A stretch of 64,000 bases of DNA, taken from the NCBI GenBank assembly GCA_038496445.1, contig JALMLS010000353.1:62001-126000 (forward strand). Reading direction: 5' to 3'. How positions within the stretch are numbered: position 1 is the first letter of the stretch; every line of letters starts with the position of its first letter. Position numbers and translations under genes: made by a program. The stretch comes from Trichosphaerium sp. ATCC 40318 (Eukaryota > Discosea > Flabellinia > Trichosidae). The notes below the pieces were generated by a model, which worked only from the letters and a program-made list of their open reading frames with translations, was not told the DNA's origin and searched no databases. Positions 23,398-36,003 of this stretch are shown here, piece after piece.

Positions 23398-23633
23398 TTG
23401 CAATGATGTAGCACACAATATTGCTTATGAAACTAAACACACCCCTATGTAACAATAGAAACAACCCTGTTATGAAAATGAATTACAAAAATCACGTGAT
23501 TGTTACATGAAATTCAGAAAAGTTGAGACTTTTTCATGTGACTAAACCCATTCAGAGATACTTATGTTGGTTTAACCTTAATCTCCCAGAAGTATTTTGC
23601 TGTCGTCTTGTAATCAGCAGCATTTAATAGGTA

Positions 23634-26600
23634 ATGGATAGATTTTGGACAGTTGAAGAAGTGTGCAGCTGGTTAAAGCTTAACGGCGTTGATAACGTTG
23701 AAAGTATAAGGTTTGTTTCGCTGTTTATGTCCAAACGGTGTAATTCGATTATAGACAGCATAAAATCAATGGAGAAACATTAATGGTACTAACAAAGCCT
23801 ACGTTGATGAATAATCTTGGCTTCAACGAGCGTATGAACATCATATTTTATTATTATTTTGGGCTTGGTTTAACAACAGCTCATTGCTTACAGGAACCAG
23901 TCAGAGCATCCTAGATAAAATAGCATATCTACGTAATACTTTGTATGCCAAGCAATCTCAGATCTACACGTCAGAAGTACGGTACAACTTGTTATTGAAG
24001 TTAAGTTATGATAGTTTGAAACAAATCAAAGAAAGTGTTCTTTGTCTCCGACAACAAAGCGAGCAAAGTTAATCGCAGCCCCACCTGTACAAGACAATAC
24101 GATGGTATGTAATTTACTAGTGAACGGTTGGTATCTATCTTACAGCTGCTCTAGATTCACGACCTACCTTTAGAAGTTCTAGTTCACATTCTTGGTTTCA
24201 TTCCAACAGAACATGCTGGAAAATGCAGACAAGTTTGTCATTGTTGGTTTGCCGTATGCATAGAGCATCTACGCCAAGTAACCTATGTTGATCTTACGTC
24301 AAAAGGTAAGAGTGAAATATAGCGTCCAACGTTTCCTCTAATTAACTCTGTTCCCAAAGGGAGTAAACCACGTGCTGAACTTCGTGCATTGATGAATAAA
24401 AAGAGTATTCATGAGCTTACAATAAGATGTTTGGTTGAGTTGTTTCCAACTCTTACTACGTAGCCCTAGGATCTTATCAACAATCACGTGACTTGTTTAC
24501 TCTAGGGAATTGATTGACATGACTTCTGACTTTACTTCAACAGATGCACTGGTTAGTTGTCGAACTGCGCTTTGGTATTCTTACACGTGTTTTAGAGTAT
24601 TGAGGTCAGTCAGATCTCAAACAAACTATCAATGGAGTGGCTTGCCTTGGTATTAAACTATATACCTCTTACAAAGCTATCGTTAAAGAGACTTCCTTCA
24701 GCTGAAGAAGTATTGCTTTTCTGCTATGAACAGTACCTACTAAATAATGTTATTTCTAATTCACGTTAAACTAGTGGTGGTTTGGACAAACTGGAGCACT
24801 TGGAATGTACTTTGGAGCATGCAAGCAACCAATTTTTAGATTCAATTGCTACACAGTACGTCTGGTCTTTGTGGAGGTGTAATTGATTGTTTAGGTTAAA
24901 AGATCTACGTTGTAAGACCAACGAGTTTACGGCGATAAGCAAGAAAGTAGCAAAGCTAACGAACTTGCAATCGTTGTCTATTATGCCTGTATCAGTTGTA
25001 CGAGACTTTACACTACCCAGAGTGGAATGGCGCCTTCCTAAACAGCTCAAGTACTTTTGTTTATTATTTGTTTGGTTGTACTTAGTATAACCTTAACAGG
25101 AAGCTGCAGTTAACCTGTGAGAACTATTTAACTCTAGATTGCCCTAATCTCAGGGTTCTATATTTTACTGTAGAAGATCAAGCGTGGATGGGTGTAGTAC
25201 GTAAAAACCTTTACTTTAACAACTCTTTACAGCTTCAAACTAGAATACAATACTTTTCGGGCTTGTGACACAACTTCAGGAGCTGAGTTACTCCACAGCT
25301 TATGGAACTTCTGGGACTATTTCTGGTAGTATGGTATCAACAACTCTTCAACACCTAACGCTTAAATCTTTTTGCCTAAAAAAGGTACACAAGCTGTTAT
25401 CTTTTCAAAAGTAATATATTTTCAACAGATAGAAATAACTGCACCTAAACTCAAGACAGCACAAATACTTGGCACAAAGTCTTTACACCTTAATTGTGAA
25501 TCTCTTTCTAAGCTTTCAACGCATGACGATTATTCAGGCTATTTCCCTAACCTTAGCGTGTTCACAGGAAAGCAGTACGTACCACACAGTAATAACTTAC
25601 ACTTCTTAATAAGTCGGTTTCTTTTAAGTGTCCCTCCAACAGTAGAAGTTTTACAAGCCGACGAGCTTGACTACCGGGGAATGAAATACTTAAAATATGC
25701 ATGCTTCCTCTATAACTATGAAATCATACGAGATATTGAACTTGTGCCATCATTGAAGTATTTCATAGTCAACAGTTCATCCAATACTTCAATAAGCAAC
25801 AGAAATATCATCTATCTCTCAAACTTTAGTCTGAATACAGATACGATCAGTGAAGCAGATTTCGTTGTTGATTGTCCTTCGTTGGTGTGTTGTTTTATCA
25901 CTAATACATTGCTTTTTTTTGACCATTCTTTAGTTGACTTTAGCGTTGAAGAAGTTATCACGTTTTCCTCTTATTTCTTTGGTAACGACGAATATAAGAC
26001 ACTTGGAGCTACATAAAATACAAAAGTTTGATCCTTTAGTATGTAGGGTCACTATAAGGCAGTTGAAGCACTTGAAAACACTCATTCTTTTTCGTTTCAC
26101 TGAATATTTGGTTGACGTAATTACTATTCAAAATGATTCACTTCAAACTGTTGGTAAGTAAACCCACGTTCAAGTAATATTCTAAAGACTGCTCTAATTT
26201 TAGCGTTGTCAGATGAAGTAGATGAACAATGTGAAGTTGTTGTTAACAAGTTAATCCTTCAAACACCTAACCTTGTTTCACTCTTTGTTGATAGCGTAAA
26301 ATGTAAAGAAATCACGTGGGGAGATAAACCAATGACCAAGCTATACTCAGTACATTTGCAAGGTATACATCTAGATGATCATATATGCAAACCAGGTTCT
26401 CCTTTTCCTTTCCCGTCTATAAGACACCTTTGCTTGAAGCAATCAGTATTCACTTTAAAGTTGCTTAAACAAATTGTACACAATTGCAAGTATTTAAAGT
26501 CGGTACGTGCCTACAGCTTGCAAACAAGAATATCCAATGACTCATTGTTATGTTAAAGGTGGACTTGTCTGATTGTACAGATTTTGCTGAAAAGATGGAA

Positions 26601-26732
26601 TTTATTGAGAAGAAGGCAAATTGCAATTCAACGAATGTGACTGCGATTAGAATCCCACATAGATATGACGATATGCCTGAGCTCATTGCGTATGAAAGAG
26701 ACTTAGATGCACAATCATGGATGAATTTCTAG
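23634..26732 (+). CDS. SAM domain / F-box / leucine-rich-repeat protein
   Basis: The N-terminus (MDRFWTVEEVCSWLKLNGV, then HKINGETLMVLTKPTLMNNLGF, across two introns) has the pattern of a SAM domain. A helical stretch follows, then an F-box (IHDLPLEVLVHILGFIP, about 24150-24210, continuing to CRQVCHCWFAV). The rest, about 600 residues, is irregular leucine-rich repeat (for example MEWLALVLNYIPLTKLSLKR and KLTNLQSLSIMPV). Stop TAG at 26730-26732. Likely an SCF substrate adaptor with a SAM oligomerisation module at the front. It ends 79 bp from the stop of the convergent VIT gene. The LRR exon joins are approximate. Confidence 0.7.
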
Positions 26733-26811
26733 TGTGAACAGGAAGTGAAATGGCAAACAAATTAGCTAGAAAGACAAGGTTGATTGAATTTTGTATTTTA
26801 CAGTAAAAGTT

Positions 26812-29800
26812 TCATTCAAAATTTACAATTGCAATTTTCTCTAGCTTTTTATGAGCCATAGCATCTAATCTACACAAGATAATTTTCTCTTTTTCAAGCT
26901 CAGGTCGACCAAAATTAGTGTAAATGTTGACTTTAACCTAAAATAAACATGTTAAGATTAAAATCGGAAAAAAAATCAAAGCTCAACCAAATATGTGAAC
27001 GCAGTCAAGTTGTACGTACTGTAATGCCATCAGTGAGAACTCTTTTTCCTGGAGAGAATAGACGAACGGAAATTGTATAGTCACCAGCCAAGGCTTCCCT
27101 TACCTACGCAAATAAAGTTAAACCCAAAATCCTATTGGTATGTTTTATTCACATACTGTATACTCAACAGGTCCATATCCTTGTGAAAAATCTCTTGATA
27201 GCATACCCCCGTTCTTTGTTGTGTTATTGAACGAATGACATTGTGTACCATCAGGCTAAAAATTAAGCAAGTAAGTAAAATGAGAAAAATATGAGAATTT
27301 GTTTTATTCTTACCTCTGTTATGAATAGCTCTACATCTGTCATATCTGTATCCCAAGTACATACAACACGCATATCAACGTTAAGAGGATTAGAAAGAAG
27401 AACATTAACATAATCAGGTAAGTTCTGTAGACGAAGTCCATGACATTTTTGAGCAATACTACACATATCCATCATACAAACCATCTCAACTTGACTAACA
27501 ACAGTAGTTAGTAAGAAACGAATAACATTATTTTAAACTCGTAAAACAAGGATTGCTTTGTCAAAAAGAAGATTTGTTTGTGGCCGTACTTGAAGCGTTC
27601 ATCCCATTTCTTTGTAACAATTTTTGATAATTCTTCTGTCGCTTCAAAATAAAGTCCTTTACGTGCTAGTGCATGTGAAAGGTCTCTGTGATTTTGAGGT
27701 TCTTCTGGACGCATTTCACACAGTCTCTTATACATGTGAATAGCTTCATCATTTTCACCATAAGCCTCAAGCAAGTATGCCATCATCCTGTACAAACAAA
27801 AAATGAGTACCAGACCTTTTTGTCTTGCGTTTTCTTCGCTCTTTGTATTTTTTTCTTTGTACCTCAAATACTTTGGTTGATCGATAGATATCTCTGCAAG
27901 ATTACTAGCAACGGACAAAGCTTGTTTGTTATAATTTCTTACAAAGCTGAACCAAGCAAGGTCAAAAGCAGTATTTACATCATATCTCATTGTAGCAATT
28001 TCGTTCTTCTGGTACAAGTTGAGAATACTACTCTCAGATGCCTACAGACTTTAGCCAAACTAATCAAACAACAAAACAAAGAAGTATTATTAGCTTGAAT
28101 AAAGACATGTGCGTACATTTGGTTGAAGTTGTTTAACATACTTTGAAGACATGTAATGTTCACAAACTTCTACAGTAAGTTTTCTTTGTTTTTTAGCTTT
28201 CATTGGTCCTTGAATGTATATGAAGGTCTATTCATAACATAGTAAGCAAAAAAGAGTGAGAGTATTAAACAACGTACATGTCTCTTTGTACTTAAACTCT
28301 CATGATTGTTTGAAACTTCGTCAGTAACACCCGAAATAGTTAAAGTCTGCGACATGTCTTTTAAGCTGTATCCTGTAAAGTCTAAGTAAAACAACACTGG
28401 TGCCTAATTATTGTTCTGGTACCTCTCGCAGCAAGTTCATAAGGTTCATAGTTGTCACTTGTAGGAGCTGGGGCAATGTACTTCTATAAATAATAGTCAA
28501 CAAAAACAGATTAAAAATTGTGATTGTCGTACATGATGCTCTGTACCAGAATGACGAGATTGGCTAATGTAATTAATTACTTAATTTGTTGTTAATAGGT
28601 ATTACGAACCGATAAGGAGGAGTGGTATTCTGGTAAGCATTTAAATTTGAGCTAAAATGAACAATACTTCTCATGTATGACTTTCTCCATATAAGAACAC
28701 CAACAAACAACCCACCAAGAACACCTATGACTACAGCGCCAATAGCAACGTCTATTTAAAAAATCCAAGTTAACTATCATTGGGTAATAATAGCTTGTGG
28801 TAACGCACAATAAGTCCATCCAAGTATCCACCAGAATAACCAAGAAGAAAAAGATACAACAGAAGAGAAGCTTGGAATCAGGTTCCATAAAAACAATATT
28901 GCATTGTACTGCCATCCAAAAGTATACTTCCAGGGTAATAGATACACTATTAATCCAACAGCAAAGAACATAATAATCCAAAAAACAAAAGAAAAAGAGG
29001 ATTGGCTTTTACGAGTTTTGTAATATCTTGGATCCATATTATCTAAAAAAATAAGAAAAATGTGAGAATTCAAACTTCTCTTGGAACAGTTGCCGTACAT
29101 CCTACAGTAGGTACTGGTTCATAAGATGCTGAACCCATTTTCATTTTTCTTGACTTCTTCTTGTACAAGGTGCGTGGTATATAATTAACAGAGCTTGATA
29201 CAGCTCCAGCAACATTACTGATTGCTCCACCAATTGCAGCTCCAACAGCACCTACCCACCTTCTTCTTCTCAGACGATTAGACTGTTTGCGAAACCTAAG
29301 ACTTGAAGACTGAAGGCTTTCGCTCTGAGCAACCAAGTCTTCTAAACGCTCTCCACGTTCCACAATCTTGTCTATACTTTGAACCATCTTAAAAATTTGT
29401 TAGTACACTTAGCTTAGATACTGAAAAGTTGTACCACTTCTTTAACATGTTCTATATTTGATTCAACATCAGCAATTTTGCTGTATTGTCTCCTACGTGG
29501 GCGCAATTTTGCTGCTCCCTTGCGACTGACTCGCTTCTTCTGTTTCCCTCCTCTAGTAGGTTTGTTTGATTTCTTTGGTGGAGGTGGTATGGCTGCACAG
29601 TCTTGGTCTCCTCCCCAGCCACCTGGTGCTGCAGAATAGGGCGTGGTCTGTGTTTTTAATCTTGACGATCGCCTAGGTGCAGGACAAGCTTGTGGTGCTG
29701 TTGTTGGTATCATAGATTTTCCTGCCGGTGGTGCTTGTGCACTTGAGAAAAGACTAGATACTCTTCCCAACATACTTTGGTTTTCGTTACTCATATATTT

Positions 29801-32800
29801 TAACAGGCTAGCATCAGCTTCTTCTGGTGCGATTTCTGGTTCTGGTTCTGGGAGTGGTGCCATATCACCATCATATAACCCGTCCTTTTCATCAATATCA
29901 TTCAGTGCCGTACTAATATCAGAACGACTATCTAATTCATCTGTCGGCGGTACATCATACATTTCACCGCCCAGTTCCTGCAAACAATCTTCCGTATTTT
30001 CATACTGTATCTTTGACTGTTCAATTGGGAGCGATTGTGATTGATCATTAAAGGTACCAAAGTCATCACTGTCATCATCAAAGAGCGATAAACCTGCTCC
30101 ACCTTCACCTTCACACTCAGAAGAATCTCTGCTATTAAAATCTGAAACAGGAGCTGGAACAGAAGCTGCAGCTAGAGATGTTGGAAAACTGGTTGGTAGG
30201 CTTGTTCGAGGGCGATATTCATCTCTAATGCCACCCAATAATGAAAGGCGCCTTTTTCCATCAGCTTTTTTTTCTCGTGCGTTGTTTAAAACAGGAGGCG
30301 GAGCAGGAGCTCCAGATGTCGGATAAATACTTGGTTTTTTAGGTATAGGGGCGTCGTCATCATCGTCATCATCGCCATCATCTCTATCATCGCTATCATC
30401 ACTACCATCGTCACCAAAGAAGGAGAATCCCATCTCACTGTCGGAATCAGTGTCACTTACTTCAGCAAAAGGATCAGGAGCTGCTGCGGCGGCGGCTACT
30501 GGTATTTCGTTTATACCCAATTTGACATCCTCAGGCCAAGTATCGTCAGATCCAAACAAATCAAAGCCCATATCTTCATCATCTTCTTCCTCTTGTTCGT
30601 CTTCATTATCAAAAAGATGTACTGGTAATTGTTGTTGTTGTTTTCTGTCGCTGACTACTAACTTGCTGATGTCTGGAGTGATTCGTTTCAGTTTCTTATC
30701 TGATTTCTTTCCTTTTTTTCCTTTTATTTTCTTTTCGACATCTGGAGTATCCTCTTTATCACGTGAAGATCTACGATTTCTTCGAACACTTAAAGGAGCA
30801 TCAGCTAATTTCACGCGCTTTTGTCTTTCAAGCTTCATCACCTCCTTCTAAGAACTAGGTGAGCAACACACAATGTTGTAAACAATAATATAGTACCATC
30901 TTTGTTTGAAGCTGAGTTGGTTTTGTATCTTCGATAGGTTCAGCTTCATTATGGCTCACCAAGTCAAGGTTGTCAAAGTCAAATTCGAAAGGACTGAATT
31001 CAAGCTCTTTTTGATTTTTTTCTTCACGTGGTACTGTTTGGTATTCCGAAACACGTTTCTCGAAAAAATTTGTAGACCCAGCAACGAACTTACTCTTTTT
31101 AAACTGAAGAGGAACATCAGCAATCTTGAAAGCTTGATTATAATCTGTTCCTAAACCGTCCATTTGTGTGAATGATTGGAAATGAAGCATTTGGTCCACT
31201 TTATCAAAATCAGACTGCTTGTAGCTCCACCTGTGTTAATGGTTAACGTAGTTGAACATAAACCAAACAATACTCACCATGTTTTTCGCCTTTCCCATAA
31301 ATTGAGAACTCTGTTTAATTTCTCGTATAGTTCGTTCTCTCTATGCTTCATCTTTTCTTCCATAATAGCAGCGTAACTGGAAACAAGATCAGGAAGAGAA
31401 GATGGTGGCTCAATCTCATATCTGATGTACTACACAGAATTAGAAATAGTTATCATTTATTTGTTGTTTTACCTGATCTAGAGTCTCAAGTACGATAAGC
31501 GATGCACCTTCAGTTACCAACGTGAACTCTTTTCCGACTTCCATTATTTTATCCTCTAAAGAATCATCGTCTTTAGCATCCAAAGTCAATTCTTCTATCT
31601 TCCTCTATTGAACAAAGTCAAAAAAGATATACATCATGTTGGGTAAAAGACTTACTTGAGCCCAGAATCTTGGCGCTAATCTGTCGTGATCTAATGAATC
31701 ACATAAAGGTAAATCGAATGTTACTGACTTTATAACTTCTCGCGAGGTAAAGTATCCATAATTGAGCTTGATTTTAACTGATTTGATAGCTTTTTTTGTT
31801 ATTGCTTTGGTATTTAATTTTGCTGAGATTTTAAAGTTTGATGTAATAGGTGTTCTTGCTGAAGGATATATCTATTACAAGTTATTCTGGGTTTACTTCT
31901 AAAGCCCTTTTACCTCTTCTATTATGTCTTTAGGATATTCAGCATACAAGAAACCAAACGTAGGTCGTGTCAAAATTGATGCAAAAGACGCTACGTTATA
32001 AGACTCATTCAAATTAAAAAATGATCCTCCGCTCTTTCTTGACCATAACCTTACTTTTGTTTAGATCCTGTAACATAATGAAATAATTGACGTACTTCAG
32101 TAGGGTGAAATTGGACTGTACAGATGCGCTGAAGAAGTGCACGGGAACTGAAAGAATAAGTACGGCCGCCAGTAAAATCGCTCCAACTCACCTTCAAACT
32201 TTGGCATTTCCTTAGATCCAACTGTATCCATCCCGTTTGTAAACGCCATGAAGAAATCGTATGCTTCGCCACTCGGCCCTTTAGCAGGAGCCTTTAGGAG
32301 ACTCATATTGGTACCTGAATAAAGGTTGGTAATTGTACAAAAAAAATAGCAAAGTACCGCCATCATAATGAAGAGTCCTTAGATACTGTATAAGATCACG
32401 TGTATTCTTTGAAGAAAACTTCTTTGGTGAAGTATCCATTGAAAATCCAAAAGAGTAAAGATGAATATTAAATGGATTAGAGCGAGATAATTGATCTACA
32501 ATTTTTCCTAGGGCTGTGAACGTTTTATCATCTTTTTGACTGCGAGACCTACAAACATACTACGTAAAAACAAACAGCATAAAACGGCTTGTACCTGTCC
32601 CAGTAAATGCCTACAGTTGAGAGTTTTCTTTGACGAGATGCGGAAGTTTTATGTTCGATATTATCACTGATGGCGAAGTAAGTGCCTACAAAGGTTAGTA
32701 AGGCGAACAAAACCAAAATATGGTTCAAAAAAAAAGTACCATCTTTGTGATATCCCGACGCAATGTGCGCTTGTGAATTGTTTTGATGACAAGGTATGAA

Positions 32801-33865
32801 CAAGGTCAAATCTTCATTTAGTTTCTGATTTTCACACGTGGCTTTAACAATTGTACATGTACGAGAACCAGAAATAATACATTTCTTAGAAAATGTGCCA
32901 TTACTCTTCACAATTGGAGTGCCAACCACTGTATCACATAGAATTTTAACCTTTATCAACGTGTCAATATTATCAAGCAAATAGCCAAGGAGTATCCGTA
33001 CGTTTAAGTCACATGTACGTGGTTTGCCATTAACGTTTAGCGGTAATTTGTATGTGTAGCCGTTATTAGCGTAAGGCAAATCGAGTGTATAGTGAACACG
33101 GACTGTTCGATATCCATTCGCAGGCACCGGATATACACGTGTTTTGAAGACATTACCTGCCTAATATTAAATAATAAGTACAGACTTGTCATCCAAAAGA
33201 ACAATAATCACGTGTCAAAAAAGTTTCTGTGTTTACACATACCACTTTCTCAATAATTGCAGGCCCACGTCTCTCATGGCGCACCTCTGTCTCAAAAGCA
33301 ACCCTAAAGAAGAGTAATCAAAAACAAGAAATAGTGCTGACGTTGACAAAAAAGGAAGAGGTGTAGATAAGGCACAGTTCTGTTACGTAACGTAAAATCA
33401 AAAAAAGAAAAAACACAAAACATTGCAGTTTTTATTTGAAAGTCGGCAGTACTTCTGCTGTCTAGGTGTTAGTTTTCGTACCTCGCTTTCTCTTTAGGGC
33501 ATATTACGCCTGGAACCATTTTACCGTTGACATCAATAGCGTATCCACAAACGCTGCTATCTAGTTTGCATTAGCGCTTATATAGCACTTAGGGCATTAA
33601 AGCGCTTCTAGAAGTACCTTCAGGCAAAGGCATAACAAGTTCGGCTTCAACGTCTTTCTTGCTATCGTTACGCCATTTCATTGTAAGTATAGTCTCTGTA
33701 TGCAGTTTTTAGCTTAAAACAGCACAATACATTTTAAACGCATAAAAAGAAACAAAATTAGTTAATCGTACCTGAGAGGAATTTGTTGACATTTGCTTGT
33801 ACATGTAGGCTGTCAAGGGCAAGTTTTGTACTTGTACCCTTAACAACTAACTCCAGCGTAGTCAT
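26812..33865 (-). CDS. VIT-VWA-R-SNARE-transmembrane-TPR-DUF2135 protein
   Basis: Start ATG at 33865, stop at 26812; some 25 short introns and roughly 1,900 residues. In order: VIT domain (AELVMPLPE, CGYAIDVNGKMVPGV, then VPANGYRTVRVHY; 33865-32750). VWA domain with a MIDAS-like DRSRS split by an intron near 32550, then YDGGTNMS and AFTNGMDTVGS (about 32320-32200). VIT-protein linker (RFWAQRKIEELTLD, 31690-31620). Acidic Asp/Ser region (30840-29480). A complete R-SNARE motif (IADVESNIEHVKEV, intron, MVQSIDKIVERGERLEDL; 29480-29260) with the zero-layer Arg, followed by basic residues. Several hydrophobic helices (29030-28690), TPR-like helices (near 27770-27600) and DUF2135 (DVELFITE, 27360-26812). 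Exon 30841 joins the preceding exon in frame (TKM then KEVMKLERQ), supporting one gene. The alternative is two adjacent genes. Confidence 0.75.
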
Positions 33866-34276
33866 TTTACTATTTATAAACACACCACGTTGTATACGTG
33901 TTATAGACTTGTTGTGGTTCGAATTTCACTGATACTAAGACCGTCAACGTTTGCAATCAATAAGTCAAATGATTTACTTCACAGTCGATGAGAGTCAATG
34001 AGACAAAGCTTATCCATAATCAGTATTTTATAGCGACTTGTGACTTTCTTTCAACACGTGTGTACTGACAAGGGCAACAAAATTTCTCGAGAAACTTCTC
34101 TTCATTTTTTGGTCTTTTTTTTTAATTATCTAGTTACGTTACAGCAAGGAACCAACATCTAGTATACTGTGGGTATTTCTTGAGGTGCTAGCATAAGGTA
34201 ATTCTTGCCCAGGTACTGAGAAAGGGATTTATGTTGTTGCCTTTACAACCTATTTTACATTGTTTTGGGGTAATAG
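33866..34276. other. Intergenic, VIT gene promoter side
   Basis: 411 bp between two minus-strand genes. A CACGTG lies at about 34057, 190 bp upstream of the VIT gene start. No ORF of note. Confidence 0.4.
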
Positions 34277-35044
34277 TTAGTTTTTAGAAACAGCGTCAGA
34301 AAGCCATTTAAGAGCTTCAAATAAATTATCACCCGTTGTGCATGAAGTGCCAATTATATGGGACTTTGGAGATGGTAATGCAGCCATGCCTATTTCATCT
34401 TTAACCTCTTCTACAGACATTGCTTCTTTCAAATCCTACAAAGTTCATTAAATGTCTTTGTAACAATCTCATTTGACAGCACCATCTTGTTTGCCAATAC
34501 AAGCACCACAGCATCTTTAAGCTCTTCTGCTCGTGTGAGTAGTTGTAGCTCAAGTGCAGCTTCATATTGTTGTCAGTAAGCTAGGCAAGGCGCATCACAG
34601 TTTACCTTTCTCCATTGATTCACGGTCAGTTGCATCAACAACAAATATTATAGCCTTTGCTCTACAGTAAGTAAGTACCAACTGTAGGCAATATATGACG
34701 TGTACCCTTTATAGTAGTGTTTATACAACAGCCTGAATTTCTCATCCAGTCCAAGTGTGAAACTGTTAAACGTTATTCTTTGAAGCATACCAAACACAAT
34801 ATGTTTGAGGGTACGTAATAAACTGCAGGTTCTTGTAATTGTTCTCTTGTACATTCAGGCCTGTATTTGGTATAAGTGCTAACTCGTTAAAACTTGTTTA
34901 GGGACCTATTGTTGGAATTGTAGTTATTGTATTCCCTAGGCGTAGTTTAAATATGAAACTGGTTTTTCCAGCGCCAGATAGGCCCAATAACAAAATGCGG
35001 ATAGTTTCTTGCTCAGGACTAAAGAATTTCACTGCGTTTCCCAT
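34277..35044 (-). CDS. ARF/ARL-family small GTPase with divergent switch II
   Basis: Starts [12 protein letters not shown] at 35044 (Gly2 available for N-myristoylation). The P loop [13 protein letters not shown] is intact, and TTIPTIGP is the switch I Thr region. The G3 region reads [17 protein letters not shown] where ARFs have a WDxGGQ motif, so the Asp and Gln of G3 appear missing. G4 is intact (VLANKQD, near 34490), and [13 protein letters not shown] precedes it. The C-terminus ends DAVSKN with TAA at 34277-34279. Six or so short introns. Likely membrane-associated, but GTP hydrolysis or switching may be altered. The G3 reading depends on a hand-placed intron (about 34835-34760), so this needs RNA support. 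Confidence 0.75.
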
Positions 35045-36003
35045 GAACGACCGTATTAGTTGTCCTTCGTGCTAGAGGCGCCTTTATTGGCATTAAGTCA
35101 CAACAACTGAAAGAACAGCTAAACGTTTACGTACCGTCGTATTCTCTCACGTGAATACTAGCTCGGTATTTGGACGGGTAGGCTAACGATGAACCGGTTA
35201 TTAAAGCTTTTGACCCAAAACAAACCACAGACTGGGAAACGTACTCAAAGCTCTGTCAGACTACATTAACAACGTTCGAACATGAACCATCTTGGTAAGC
35301 GTGTTTTCACGCATGCCAAACCAATTTCTTTTCAAACCCTACTATCGAGTTCTCGAAAGCACTCACTTGTACACCACTACTGGTGAGGCTAAAACCACTG
35401 TTCGATAGAACTGATGCAAGCCAAAGATCGCGCGGTGTTTGGTATGGACTGAAGACCTCCTTTGCGTTCGTCTTGTGCTACAAGTCGTATTGTGGTTACG
35501 GTTTTAGCGATAACTGGAACCTTTTGATTCCAAAATCGGCAACGGCGCCTGTGACATATCTGAAGTAACCAAACAGCGTAAATCAAGGTTTGCTAGTATG
35601 TTTGCTAAAAAAAAGAGCGTAAACACTCAGTTTAATCGTTCTCTTGCTCGCAATTGAGTTGAATGCAATGGGGATAGGCGTTTTCGACAAAATGATACGA
35701 TTTTTGATCACCTTAAACCAGTTTCGCTATTTTTTTTTTATGATTGATAATTATTTGTCAAAAAGTGCTGAAATTTCAAGCCTTTTAGCCATTTATTAGC
35801 ATAATAGCAAACGCAACACAAGCAACGCACCTCAACAGCAACAAACATCCAAGTAACAGTACGTTTTCACCGTTTTTTAGCACTATTTACGTCGAAAACC
35901 TAAACCGCACCTCTCTTCCTTCCCTCAGAGCCTTGTGTACCTTGTTCTTGCTCTGTACTAGGTAGGAAACAAACCCAACTGATTTTGACTTTTACTAGAC
36001 ATC
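35045..36003. other. Divergent intergenic region
   Basis: 960 bp between the ARL (-) and the 36004 gene (+). CACGTG at about 35149, some 105 bp upstream of the ARL start. Overlapping open frames at 35383-35586 on both strands have no supporting start, splice or family signal. Confidence 0.4.

Noticed and set aside
29643..30851. Two 133-codon plus-strand ORFs
   Set aside because: They are antisense shadows of the acidic Asp/Ser exon of the VIT gene.
35383..35586. Overlapping ORFs of about 60 codons on both strands
   Set aside because: No splice context, no family signal, typical of chance in this spacer.
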